Positions 1 through 8,563 of a stretch of DNA of 64,000 nucleotides are shown in pieces (positions within the stretch are counted from its first letter, which is position 1; every line of letters starts with the position of its first letter). Source of the stretch: Legionella nagasakiensis (GTDB lineage Bacteria > Pseudomonadota > Gammaproteobacteria > Legionellales > Legionellaceae); contig NZ_CAAAID010000006.1 of assembly GCF_900639915.1 (NCBI RefSeq), positions 1 through 64,000 on the forward strand. The letters are read 5' to 3'. Position numbers and translations under genes: made by a program. The notes under the pieces are model-generated. The model was not told the DNA's origin, searched no databases, and worked only from the letters and a program-made list of their open reading frames with translations.

Positions 1-1763
1 CCCCTGCCGAAGTACGGGCGGCTCAAGCAGTCAGTGCTGATGCTATTCGCGCCGCGGGATGTGACCCGGCAAAATTGAGTGCGTTGCGTGCACAAGGGGT
101 ATCAGCCGCGCAAATTCATGAATTAAATGGGTGTAATGCGGCAGCGCTGAAAGCGGCGGGCTTTGATGCTAAAGAGCTGGCAAATGCAGGATTTACACCG
201 CAGCAATTGTTAGATGCCGGATTCACACCGCAGCAATTAACGGCTGCTGGCCTAAATCCTGCAGGCGTAATCGCGGCGGGAAGAACGGCAGATTGTAGTG
301 TGGCTTCATTAAAAGCAGCGCATGCAATGGGCGTTTCGGCTAGTACGATTAAAGATACATTAGGTTGCAGTGCGGCAGCGCTTAAAGCTGCGGGGTATAC
401 TGCGGCAGAATTAAAAAATGCCGGATTTACTGCGGCAGAATTAAAAAACGCAGGATTCACCGCGGCAGAATTGAAAAATGCGGGTTTCTCAGCAAAAGAA
501 TTGCGTGCTGCAGGCTTTAGTGCTCAACAATTAAAGGATGCGGGATTTAGTGCATCACAACTTAAAGATGCAGGATTTAGTGCGTCTGATTTAAAAAATG
601 CCGGTTTTACGGCCGCTCAATTGAAAGCTGCAGGTTTTAGTGCAAAAGATCTAAAGGACGCCGGCTTTAGCGCCGATGCGTTGCGTCAAGCAGGTTATTC
701 TGCAAAAGAGATGAAAGATGCAGGTTTTAGTGCTGCTCAATTAAAGAATGCCGGGTTTTCAAATCAGCAAATCCAGGATGCCGGTTTCTCGCCCCAAGAA
801 TCCGCAGTTGCCGGATTAGAGGGGCCGCCTGAAACGCCAACGGCTCCTTCTGCTGTGACAGCCATACCGGGGATTGCTGGACCTCAATTGGCACGTCAGG
901 CGAGTGCTGATGAAAGTGCGAAGCAATTACAGGAGATTTTAAAACGACAACAAAGTCAAATGGCAGATCAACGTTATCAGCAAAAGCTGCAGGCTCGTAC
1001 CAATGTGATGCTTTCTGCAGCGACTCAGGCGTTACAGGATTGGCGAAAAGTTAGCCAACAAGTGTATATTGAAGGAAAGGCCGAGCCTGCAAAAGGAAGA
1101 GCAGGGGGCGAAGATAAAACAAGCATTGGCTTGTCTGTGTATCAACCTTCTTCACCACAGGCAGGTGGCCAGGCAGGTGGCAGTGCAACGCAGAAGGCGA
1201 TCATTAAAACGGGTGATATCATGTTTGCGGTTCTCGATACGGCAGTTAATAGCGATGAACCTAGCCCCATATTGGCAACGATTGTATCGGGGCGATTCAA
1301 GGGTGCAAAATTAATTGGCAGCTTTAATTTGCCAAGCAACGCCGACAAAATGGTTATAAGTTTTAATACGATGTCGGTGCCTGGCGCTGCAAAGACGACG
1401 TCGATCAGTGCTTATGCCATTGATCCAAATACCGCACGTACTGCCTTGGCAAGTTATACGAATCATCATTACTTGCTTCGTTATGGTTCTTTATTTGCCT
1501 CTTCCTTCCTTGAGGGATTTGGGAATGCATTTCAGTCTGCAAATACAACCATAACCATTGGGGGAACGGCAGGGGCACAGACAACGACGGTTGAAAGTGG
1601 TCTCGGACGGTCAATATTGGAAAATGCTGTAATTGGTTTGGCAACGCTCGGGAAAAACTGGGGGCAAGAAGCCCAACAATTGTTTAATACGCCGACGACG
1701 GTGGAAGTATGTGCTGGTACGGGTATAGGGATCCTGTTTACTCAGGACATAACATCACTTTAA
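1..1763 (+). CDS. dotG: DotG/IcmE, Dot/Icm core-complex protein, 5' end outside window
   Basis: This is the C-terminal 586 residues of DotG (IcmE), the VirB10/TrbI-like subunit that spans the periplasm in the Dot/Icm type IVB secretion core. The frame is open back to base 3, so the gene starts upstream; the TTG at 75 is only an internal codon. The first ~270 residues are a tandem decapeptide array (pattern x-AGF-S/T-A-x-x-L-K). A Gln-rich linker follows, then the conserved C-terminal TrbI-type domain (from about residue 360 of the visible part), which includes the segment TGDIMFAVLDTAVNSDEPSP. It is followed 19 bp later by icmG in the same orientation. L. pneumophila DotG is about 1,050 residues, so roughly half is visible here. 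Confidence 0.95.
   Translation, partial: PAEVRAAQAVSADAIRAAGCDPAKLSALRAQGVSAAQIHELNGCNAAALKAAGFDAKELANAGFTPQQLLDAGFTPQQLTAAGLNPAGVIAAGRTADCSVASLKAAHAMGVSASTIKDTLGCSAAALKAAGYTAAELKNAGFTAAELKNAGFTAAELKNAGFSAKELRAAGFSAQQLKDAGFSASQLKDAGFSASDLKNAGFTAAQLKAAGFSAKDLKDAGFSADALRQAGYSAKEMKDAGFSAAQLKNAGFSNQQIQDAGFSPQESAVAGLEGPPETPTAPSAVTAIPGIAGPQLARQASADESAKQLQEILKRQQSQMADQRYQQKLQARTNVMLSAATQALQDWRKVSQQVYIEGKAEPAKGRAGGEDKTSIGLSVYQPSSPQAGGQAGGSATQKAIIKTGDIMFAVLDTAVNSDEPSPILATIVSGRFKGAKLIGSFNLPSNADKMVISFNTMSVPGAAKTTSISAYAIDPNTARTALASYTNHHYLLRYGSLFASSFLEGFGNAFQSANTTITIGGTAGAQTTTVESGLGRSILENAVIGLATLGKNWGQEAQQLFNTPTTVEVCAGTGIGILFTQDITSL
130..810 (+). repeat. In-frame 30-bp repeat array coding DotG decapeptides
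   Basis: About 20 units of 30 bp are recognisable, each coding ten residues of the form N/D/A-AGF-S/T-A-x-x-LK. The best run, about 390-790, holds some 14 uninterrupted units. It is broken near 270-375 by a divergent stretch with two cysteines (around CSVASLKAAHAMG). Three adjacent units at about 399-488 are nearly identical at DNA level, which suggests recent duplication or gene conversion. Confidence 0.9.
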
Positions 1764-1782
1764 TTTGATGAGTGGGTAAGAC

Positions 1783-2574
1783 ATGGCAGATAATGATCAA
1801 TACAACGATGAATATCAGTTCTCAGATTTGGATGCTCTCAGCCCTGAACCTTCTGAGGAGAGTCAGGGTACTGAAAGCGCTTTCCCAACGGATAAAAAAC
1901 AAAACTTTTTTACCTCAGGCAATTTAAAACGGAATGTATTAATTATCGTAGGCATGGTTATTCTTGCCATGATTGTTTATAAGTTTCTTGGCGCTTATTT
2001 TGCCGATAGAAAAACAACTCCACCAGTAGACACCACCGCGGCTCCTTCTCCAGTTCGTACGCAACCGGTGCCGGCACCTACGCTTGCACAACCTGTTCAA
2101 CCTATACAACCCATTGCTGCTCCGGCGGTTGATCCTAAAATGTCACAAAAATTATCCGCGTTGGAAGTAAGCCAGCAAAGCATGCGCTCGGAAGTTAATT
2201 CTGTTAGTAATCAACTAGGTGGAATTAGTTCAAATGTTAATGAATTGTCGACACATTTATCGCAGCTAAATCAGGCGATAGCTGCTTTAAATGCTAAAAT
2301 TGATGAACAATCACATGAAATAGAGCAATTGATGATTAGGACGAAACCAAAACCAGCTCCGCGTGTTGTAAAAGTAACCCCTGTAAAAAAATATTACGTT
2401 CAGGCAGTAATTCCGGGGAGAGCTTGGTTAATTTCCTCAAATGGTACTACACTTACTGTTAGAGAAGGTTCGATTATTCCTGGTTATGGCATAGTGAAAT
2501 TGATTGATCCTAATCAGGGACGGGTAACGACGAGTACAGGTCAAGTCATTAGGTTCAGTCAAAACGATAGTTGA
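1783..2574 (+). CDS. icmG: DotF/IcmG, Dot/Icm inner-membrane core protein
   Basis: DotF (IcmG) is a bitopic inner-membrane component of the Dot/Icm core complex. It is 263 residues; the L. pneumophila protein is about 269. An acidic cytoplasmic N-terminus (~50 residues) is followed by one transmembrane helix at about 49-71 (LIIVGMVILAMIVYKFLGAY), a Pro/Ala-rich stretch, a coiled coil at about 118-185, and a periplasmic C-terminal domain that begins near KYYVQAVIPGRAW. It sits between dotG and icmC with spacings of 19 and 8 bp, as expected for a single transcription unit. The identification rests on gene order and architecture together. Confidence 0.93.
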   Translation: MADNDQYNDEYQFSDLDALSPEPSEESQGTESAFPTDKKQNFFTSGNLKRNVLIIVGMVILAMIVYKFLGAYFADRKTTPPVDTTAAPSPVRTQPVPAPTLAQPVQPIQPIAAPAVDPKMSQKLSALEVSQQSMRSEVNSVSNQLGGISSNVNELSTHLSQLNQAIAALNAKIDEQSHEIEQLMIRTKPKPAPRVVKVTPVKKYYVQAVIPGRAWLISSNGTTLTVREGSIIPGYGIVKLIDPNQGRVTTSTGQVIRFSQNDS

Positions 2575-2582
2575 GGTAGTTT

Positions 2583-3143
2583 ATGGCTGATTGGAATTGG
2601 GGTTGGGTTACTAATAATGCCGATATATTAATCAATATTGCCAATAACATGGCGCCTGTTCAGAGGATGCTGACAGGGGCTGCTTACCTAATAGGATTAT
2701 CTTTTGCGTTTAAAGCCATATATAGCTTGAAAGTATATGGGGAAGCAAGGACCATGATGTCAACCAATGCAAGCATGAAGGAACCCTTAACCTATCTACT
2801 GGTTGCGGGAATTTTTATTTATTTCCCAACTGCATTTGAGATATTTTTAAACAGTACCTTTGGTTATACCAATATATTGGCCTATGCGCCCATTAATAGC
2901 AGTAATCAAGCCTTAGATACATTATTTGGTTCAAATAGTGTGGTTGGTCCGCCATTAGCGGTCATTATTCGAACGATTGGTTTGATCGCCTTTATCCGAG
3001 GATGGATTTTAATTTCTCGTTCTGCTTCTCAAGGACAACCTCCTGGAGGTACCGGCAAAGGAATGATGCATGTATTTGGTGGAATTCTTGCAATGAATAT
3101 TGTAGGAACATTACAAATAATTAATAATACTTTGTATGGTTAA
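2583..3143 (+). CDS. icmC: DotE/IcmC, Dot/Icm inner-membrane protein
   Basis: Polytopic inner-membrane protein of the Dot/Icm system, 186 residues (about 194 in L. pneumophila). Four hydrophobic segments are visible, roughly at 30-50, 70-88, 115-140 and 160-180. The first contains the motif QRMLTGAAYLIGLSFAFKAI, which is also found in weaker form in the neighbour IcmD (KLITGGSYLAGLAFSIGAIM), so the two proteins look paralogous. The gene begins 8 bp after icmG. Its biochemical role in the apparatus is not established. Confidence 0.93.
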   Translation: MADWNWGWVTNNADILINIANNMAPVQRMLTGAAYLIGLSFAFKAIYSLKVYGEARTMMSTNASMKEPLTYLLVAGIFIYFPTAFEIFLNSTFGYTNILAYAPINSSNQALDTLFGSNSVVGPPLAVIIRTIGLIAFIRGWILISRSASQGQPPGGTGKGMMHVFGGILAMNIVGTLQIINNTLYG

Positions 3144-3173
3144 AATTGTAATATTATCAAGGGGGAGATAAAT

Positions 3174-3566
3174 GTGAAAAACGTTCTAAATCATCAACTG
3201 TATAAGTGGGCGATGCTTTGCGTTACTTTTCTTGGCTTGGTGCTATTTACCGACGTAGCAGCAGCCGCTGCTACGTCGGTAGGAGCAATGGCTTCAACGA
3301 TAACAGATTCCTTTGCAAGAGTTGGTAAGTTAATTACAGGGGGATCTTATCTTGCAGGCCTTGCTTTTTCTATCGGCGCCATCATGAAGTTTAAGCAACA
3401 TAAAGATAACCCAACTCAAATACCTATTGGTACGCCAATTGCTTTGGTTTTAATAGCTGCAGCATTGCTGTTTTTACCAACATTGCTTTCTGTTACTGGC
3501 GGAACCATGTTTGGATCCGGTGCTAAAACCGCTGGTCCTGGCGGTGTTACTTACACTGGTGAGTAA
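3174..3566 (+). CDS. icmD: DotP/IcmD, small Dot/Icm membrane protein
   Basis: IcmD (DotP), 130 residues. An N-terminal signal-like helix (about 12-32) ends in an Ala-rich stretch, followed by two further hydrophobic helices. The start is a GTG at 3174: an ATG two bases upstream is followed directly by TGA in another frame, so it cannot be the start. The Shine-Dalgarno GGGGGAG lies at about 3161-3167. The shared motif with IcmC suggests ancient duplication. A strong intrinsic terminator follows 12 bp after the stop. Confidence 0.92.
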   Translation: MKNVLNHQLYKWAMLCVTFLGLVLFTDVAAAAATSVGAMASTITDSFARVGKLITGGSYLAGLAFSIGAIMKFKQHKDNPTQIPIGTPIALVLIAAALLFLPTLLSVTGGTMFGSGAKTAGPGGVTYTGE

Positions 3567-3577
3567 TCTAACTGATT

Positions 3578-3614
3578 CCAGGGAAAGAATGCTGTTTCTT
3601 TCCCTGGATTTTTT
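3578..3614 (+). terminator. Strong intrinsic terminator between icmD and icmJ
   Basis: A perfect 12-bp stem (3578-3589 with 3596-3607) closes a 6-nt loop and is followed by ATTTTTTC. It lies just after the icmD stop and before the icmJ start. This implies that most dotG-icmG-icmC-icmD transcripts end here and that icmJ-icmB need their own promoter or readthrough. Confidence 0.85.
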
Positions 3615-3652
3615 CATTTAGCCTAATTCATTGAATAATTGGTGAGTATTGC

Positions 3653-4282
3653 ATGATGAACAAGCAGGAGCGCTGCGAATTAAAATTGATCGCTAGTCCA
3701 GGCTCTTGGCGGCTGTACTCCGCAAGAAAGGCAGACCCTCGCTTTAAATCATTTGAGCAAAAAGTGTTTCGCCGCGACCGCTATACGTGTCAGTTTTGTG
3801 GTTTTCAAGCAAGGCTTTACCAAGACGTCATTAATCTGGATGGTAATTATAATAATAATCGATTAGCCAATTTAGTAACGGCTTGTTGTTTTTGTTCACA
3901 ATGTTTTTTTATTGAGTCCGTCGGAGTTGGTGGCTATGGTGGTGGAACACTTGTGTATTTGCCAGAGCTAACCCAGCCTGAGGTAAACAGTTTATGTCAT
4001 GTTTTATTTTGTGCCATTACGAATGATACTGGCTATAAAAATAGTGCACAAACAATCTATCGTAGTTTTAAGTTTCGATCCCAAGTGATTGAGGAAAAAT
4101 ATGGTGAAGGAACAAGCGATCCGGCCATATTTGGCCATCTATTAATTGATTCTGGCCATATAGCAGATGATGTGTCTGCAAAAATATTTAACAATATTCG
4201 CTTATTGCCTTCCAGAGCCAAATTTCGTAAACAAATTGAGCATTGGGCTGCAAGTGCTTTGGAAGAAATTACAGAAAAATAG
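3653..4282 (+). CDS. icmJ: DotN/IcmJ, zinc-binding type IV coupling complex subunit
   Basis: IcmJ (DotN) is a cytoplasmic zinc protein that binds the C-terminal tail of the DotL coupling ATPase. The protein has 209 residues (208 in L. pneumophila). Four cysteines in an HNH-like arrangement are visible: C46 and C49 (TCQFCGF), and C81 and C84 (CFCSQC). In L. pneumophila DotN such cysteines form an atypical zinc finger. The start is one of two adjacent ATGs (3653, 3656) after GGTGAG. An intrinsic terminator lies upstream and icmB begins 60 bp downstream. Confidence 0.94.
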   Translation: MMNKQERCELKLIASPGSWRLYSARKADPRFKSFEQKVFRRDRYTCQFCGFQARLYQDVINLDGNYNNNRLANLVTACCFCSQCFFIESVGVGGYGGGTLVYLPELTQPEVNSLCHVLFCAITNDTGYKNSAQTIYRSFKFRSQVIEEKYGEGTSDPAIFGHLLIDSGHIADDVSAKIFNNIRLLPSRAKFRKQIEHWAASALEEITEK

Positions 4283-4342
4283 GTTAGTGCTTTTTTATAA
4301 TGATCATGATGATTTAATAAGTATCAACTTGGGGATATAGGC

Positions 4343-7300
4343 ATGGGGAAATGGGCAGATTCTTTTTTTGAAAGCGTAGATACCTTTTTTGCCTGGTTAA
4401 GCACGTCATTAAAACAAACAACAGAATCTTATTGTGAACTGGAAACAGCGGATAGCCCAACGGTTCTAGTCAATCATGATGGCTCTCTAATTTCTATTTT
4501 AAAAATCGAGGGTGTTACTACCTTGGCCGGAGCTGATGAATTTGAAATGCTTGTTGAAGGATTAACCAATTCGTTTCAAGCGGCGATGGGGCGTCCAGGC
4601 CATGCAATACAAGTTTATTTTAGCCATGATAAGCAAAATATCCAAAAGGTGATTCGTGATATTTACGCGCCTGCTGAAGCAACAGAAAAACGTTTGGAAC
4701 TTTCTCTTGATGATTTATTTAACGAACGTGTAAATTTTTTATCACAATATTGTGCTGAAGAACGTGTTTATTTCGTTTTGATAACCAGGCCGTTTAATTT
4801 GCCTAGTGATCAGTTGAAGGCTGCTAATAAAGCAAAGCTTAAAATGATCCAGGAAAGAAAATTTCCGGGATTTAAAAACTCCCAAACCATTTATGCCGCT
4901 ATTCCAGAATTACGTGATACGCATAGTGCATTTGTACGTGCTGTGCAAAATGATCTTGATCAACTAAATATAATGGCAGCGCTTATGGATGTACATGACG
5001 CTGTCCATGCAATTAGAATGACGGCAGACCCGGATTTTACAGCCGATGACTGGCGAGCAATGCTTCCCGGCGATAAAATTCAGATGGCAAGGGAAATTAA
5101 TAACTTTGAAGGGGACGCATCTGATTTATTATGGCCATCACTGGCAAAGCAAGTAATCCCAAGGGATGCTGAAGTTTTGGACAGAAGAACGGTCCAGGTT
5201 GGTAACAAAATTTATTCCTCCGCCTATATTGATTTATTTCCTAAAGATATCCGACCTTTTCTCATGCTTTTTTCGCGGATTTTACCTACACACATTCCAT
5301 GGCGGATTTCATTTTTAATCGAAAGTGAAGGTTTAGAAACCATTAAACTTAAAGGTTTGCTGGCATCCATTTTAAGTTTTTCATCGGCGCAAAATCGTTT
5401 AATCAGTGATTCAGTTAATTTATTGAAATACATTCAGGTGAATACTGATGAAGCTTTAATTCGTCTGCGGGTAGTAGCTACTACGTGGGCACCTGAAGGG
5501 AATATACCATTATTGCGCCGCCGCAGTTCAGAATTAGTAAAGGCGATTGAAGGTTGGGGATCTACCGATGTGTCTGAGATTTGCGGCGATCCATTCGCAG
5601 GATTTGTATCAACCATGTTAGCAACGACCACTTCCAGTACGGCCGTGCCTGCTGTTGCCCCGCTTTCTGATGTTGTTATTATGTTGCCAATCACCAGACC
5701 AGCTTCTCCCTGGCACACTGGGGCTTTATTATATCGTTCTCCAGATGGGAAACCATGGCCATTTCAACCAGGCTCTTCGCAACAAACCACCTGGATTGAT
5801 TTAGTGTATGCTCGTCCTGGTTCAGGTAAATCGGTATTATCTAATGCGCAGAATTTAGCATTATGTTTATCGGCTGGTTTGACGCGATTGCCTCGCATTG
5901 CAATTATTGATATTGGGCCTTCAAGTAGCGGTTTGATTTCATTGTTAAAAGAAGCATTACCGGCCTCTAAGCGTCATTTAGTTGCTTATTATCGATTGCG
6001 AATGACGCCAGAATACTCGATTAATCCGTTTGATACACAGCTTGGCTGTCGTTTTCCAACGGCATTGGAACGTTCTTTTTTAGTTAATTTTTTAACGCTG
6101 TTAACAACACCATTGGGAGCAACAAAACCATACGATGGGATGGCTGATTTAAACGGTATGGTTGTCGATGAGTTATATAAAAGTTTCTCGGATGAATATA
6201 ATCCTACCCCTTATGCTCCCGGGGTGGAAGAGTTTATTGACAGCATATTGGAAGAAATTGGATTTGTGCGCGATTCTAAATCAACCTGGTGGGAGGTAAC
6301 GGATGCCCTTTATTCTGCGGGGTTTGTGCATGAGGCATTGCTTGCACAACGTTATGCTATGCCTTTGCTTGCGGATGCGGCGTCCATTTGCCGTACGCCT
6401 TCCATTGAAGACTTGTATGGTAAAATTACAGCTCCTACCGGCGAGTCTCTGATTAGCTCATTTTCACGTATGGTGTCGGGTGCTGTGCGTGAATATCCAA
6501 TCTTATCGAGAGTGACTGCTTTTGATATTGGCGATGCGCGTGTTGTTTCTCTTGATTTGGATGAAGTGGCTAAAAGTGGTGGTGATGCGGCTGATCGTCA
6601 AACGTCGGTAATGTATATGCTTGCCCGTTATGTGCTTGCCCGTCATTATTATTTGACGGAAGAAAGCATGGGAAATATTCCCGAACAATATCAGGCTTAT
6701 CATGCTGATCGTATCTCTGAAATTCGTGAAGATCCCAAACGGATTGTTTACGATGAATTCCATCGTACCTCGAAATCTTCTGCCGTGCGGGAGCAAGTCA
6801 TTATTGACATGCGGGAAGGCAGGAAATGGAAAGTACAAATTTCTCTTTTGTCGCAATCGGTGGATGATTTTGATCCCGTCATGATAGAATTTGCCACCTC
6901 TATTTATATTATGGATGCAGGCCCTTCTCAGGCAATTGAAAAGACTTGTAAGATTTTTGGATTATCTGAAACCGCCAGAACGGCTCTACGGACTCGTGTG
7001 CATGGCCCTAGGGAAGGTGGAGCCACGTTTTTAGCTCAATTTGCAACCAAGCAAGGCGTTAATGTGCAGTTGTTGACATTAACACTTGGGCCCATTGAAT
7101 TATGGGCATTTAGTACAACGGCAGAAGATGCCGCCGTTCGAAATCAACTATATCGCCATATTGGTCCAGCAGAGGCAAGACGTTTTCTTGCGTCTTTATT
7201 TCCTACTGGTACGGTGACTAAGGAAATTTCTGCACGTCTAGAAACTCTAAAAGAAGAAAAAGGGTTAATAGAAGAAGAAGCTAAGGCGGGAGTTATTGAA

Positions 7301-7369
7301 GGATTGATTAAGGACATTCTTGATACTTATGCTCGCGATCCTTCCAGTAAGAGTCTTCCACTGAAATAA
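4343..7369 (+). CDS. icmB: DotO/IcmB, VirB4-like ATPase of the Dot/Icm system
   Basis: IcmB (DotO) is the VirB4-family AAA+ ATPase at the cytoplasmic base of the Dot/Icm channel. Length 1,008 residues, matching L. pneumophila (about 1,009). Walker A is ARPGSGKS at 490-497 and Walker B ends in YDEFHR with D804-E805. The N-terminal half carries the conserved VirB4-type region and the C-terminal ~150 residues end in a charged helix. The start follows the Shine-Dalgarno GGGGAT at about 4331-4336. A TATAAT at 4296-4301 in the icmJ-icmB gap could be a -10, but no good -35 is seen. Confidence 0.96.
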   Translation: MGKWADSFFESVDTFFAWLSTSLKQTTESYCELETADSPTVLVNHDGSLISILKIEGVTTLAGADEFEMLVEGLTNSFQAAMGRPGHAIQVYFSHDKQNIQKVIRDIYAPAEATEKRLELSLDDLFNERVNFLSQYCAEERVYFVLITRPFNLPSDQLKAANKAKLKMIQERKFPGFKNSQTIYAAIPELRDTHSAFVRAVQNDLDQLNIMAALMDVHDAVHAIRMTADPDFTADDWRAMLPGDKIQMAREINNFEGDASDLLWPSLAKQVIPRDAEVLDRRTVQVGNKIYSSAYIDLFPKDIRPFLMLFSRILPTHIPWRISFLIESEGLETIKLKGLLASILSFSSAQNRLISDSVNLLKYIQVNTDEALIRLRVVATTWAPEGNIPLLRRRSSELVKAIEGWGSTDVSEICGDPFAGFVSTMLATTTSSTAVPAVAPLSDVVIMLPITRPASPWHTGALLYRSPDGKPWPFQPGSSQQTTWIDLVYARPGSGKSVLSNAQNLALCLSAGLTRLPRIAIIDIGPSSSGLISLLKEALPASKRHLVAYYRLRMTPEYSINPFDTQLGCRFPTALERSFLVNFLTLLTTPLGATKPYDGMADLNGMVVDELYKSFSDEYNPTPYAPGVEEFIDSILEEIGFVRDSKSTWWEVTDALYSAGFVHEALLAQRYAMPLLADAASICRTPSIEDLYGKITAPTGESLISSFSRMVSGAVREYPILSRVTAFDIGDARVVSLDLDEVAKSGGDAADRQTSVMYMLARYVLARHYYLTEESMGNIPEQYQAYHADRISEIREDPKRIVYDEFHRTSKSSAVREQVIIDMREGRKWKVQISLLSQSVDDFDPVMIEFATSIYIMDAGPSQAIEKTCKIFGLSETARTALRTRVHGPREGGATFLAQFATKQGVNVQLLTLTLGPIELWAFSTTAEDAAVRNQLYRHIGPAEARRFLASLFPTGTVTKEISARLETLKEEKGLIEEEAKAGVIEGLIKDILDTYARDPSSKSLPLK

Positions 7370-7441
7370 AAAGATGATTTCCTTGCCTTTTTTGCGCAAA
7401 AATGCAATTATTCGCGCAAATAAATCAATTTATGCATTATC

Positions 7442-8563
7442 ATGAACCAAGCTTTACAACGTTTAAAAGCGAGATTAAATGCGTCTTTTTTATTCCTGGG
7501 AAAATTAATCTCTGCTGGTTTGGGGATAATTTTTTATCCCATAGGAAATTTGTATCGGTTATCCGTTGCATTTTTAAGCATAAGTATCATTGCTTTTATT
7601 GCGATTCCTGTGCTTTCTATCATGGCAGCCTCTTTTTTGCATTCCCTTATCCCTTCTATGGGATGGTTAGGCGCAAGTGTTGGAGGAATTTTAACAGCGA
7701 GTGCGCTTATAGGATTGACGAGCGCTCTTATACCTACTGCTTTTTTGATTAGTGGCCTTTTTACGCTTATTAAATCACCGATTGAAGGCGCAAAGATTGG
7801 ATGGAATGAAGGATTTGTAGCCATGCTAAGAAGCGTCTTTCAAGGTAGATCTCAAGTGACTGCAAATGCTCCTCGCGGGGCAGGTAGATTCGCGATTGGA
7901 GTTCCTGGCCTGGGGGAAGGTATAGATTTTCAACAAATTTTAGAGCAATTGGGTGAGCGGGCAGCTAATGCAGCTCGCCAGCCTTTAACAGAAATGCAAT
8001 TTAATGCACTTCAATTGCCCCATGCTGAGGTTAGAGCATTAAAATCAGGACAACTTCCCCCTTTGACTGAAGAGGAATTATCCATGCTGCAAGCAACGGG
8101 TGATATTCAGATCAAAGCCATGGTTGAACGTTATAGAAATTTGCAACGATTAGAAACAGAGAATTGTAGTATAGTGCTTGAACGTCCAGAGCGAGAAGAT
8201 ACGATTTTACTGGTGAAACAATATCAACAAGATGGTCAATGGTTGCCAGTACCAGGTGTTGTGAATGTTTTTGATAAATCCTCACTCAAAATGTATTTTG
8301 TTGGCAATGAAACAACGCGTGGGAATGGGATACATCCTTTAAATCGTGATAACATTTTAACCCCTTCAAATTATGCAGATGCTGAAGGAACTAGTTATCC
8401 AACACGATACGTCATGCATCATTATTATGTTGATAGCGGCTGTGGCATCAGCCAGGAAGTGAATCAACTCACCGCTAAGTTACGAAATTGCCTACGACCT
8501 CGTCAGCGGCTTGAAGCTGAACCAGGAATGCCTTTCTCAGGATTAGGTTTCAGTGCCAGTTAA
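7442..8563 (+). CDS. Membrane protein with degenerate U-box-like segment, in the icmB-icmF slot
   Basis: I do not recognise this 373-residue protein as a standard Dot/Icm component. In L. pneumophila this slot holds tphA, a transporter; this protein is not that family. Residues ~15-125 hold three or four hydrophobic segments, and the rest looks soluble. Residues ~241-305 show a pattern like a U-box: a C-S-I-V-L start, then VFDKSSLKMYF, then HPLNRDNIL, in the order and spacing of the U-box strand, helix and second loop. Canonical RING zinc ligands are absent, as expected for a U-box. It is 72 bp after icmB and converges on icmF, with both stop codons sharing TTAA at 8560-8563. A host-directed E3-like function is inference only. 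Confidence 0.55.
   Translation: MNQALQRLKARLNASFLFLGKLISAGLGIIFYPIGNLYRLSVAFLSISIIAFIAIPVLSIMAASFLHSLIPSMGWLGASVGGILTASALIGLTSALIPTAFLISGLFTLIKSPIEGAKIGWNEGFVAMLRSVFQGRSQVTANAPRGAGRFAIGVPGLGEGIDFQQILEQLGERAANAARQPLTEMQFNALQLPHAEVRALKSGQLPPLTEEELSMLQATGDIQIKAMVERYRNLQRLETENCSIVLERPEREDTILLVKQYQQDGQWLPVPGVVNVFDKSSLKMYFVGNETTRGNGIHPLNRDNILTPSNYADAEGTSYPTRYVMHHYYVDSGCGISQEVNQLTAKLRNCLRPRQRLEAEPGMPFSGLGFSAS

Noticed and set aside
75..77. TTG as start of the first gene
   Set aside because: The frame is open to the window edge and the repeat pattern continues upstream, so this is internal to dotG.
116..460. Minus-strand open frame of 114 residues opposite the DotG repeats
   Set aside because: It is a mirror of the 30-bp repeat array, with low-complexity Ala/Asn/Pro composition and no start signal.
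130..810. CRISPR-like array
   Set aside because: The repeats are in-frame coding units with no unique spacers.
7391..7420. Inverted repeat TTTGCGC / GCGCAAA after icmB as a terminator
   Set aside because: The stem is 7 bp with a 16-nt loop and no T-run follows; too weak to list.
7402..7752. Second open frame overlapping the gene after icmB
   Set aside because: Cys/Phe-rich shadow frame; the overlapping 373-residue frame has better codon use and runs much further.
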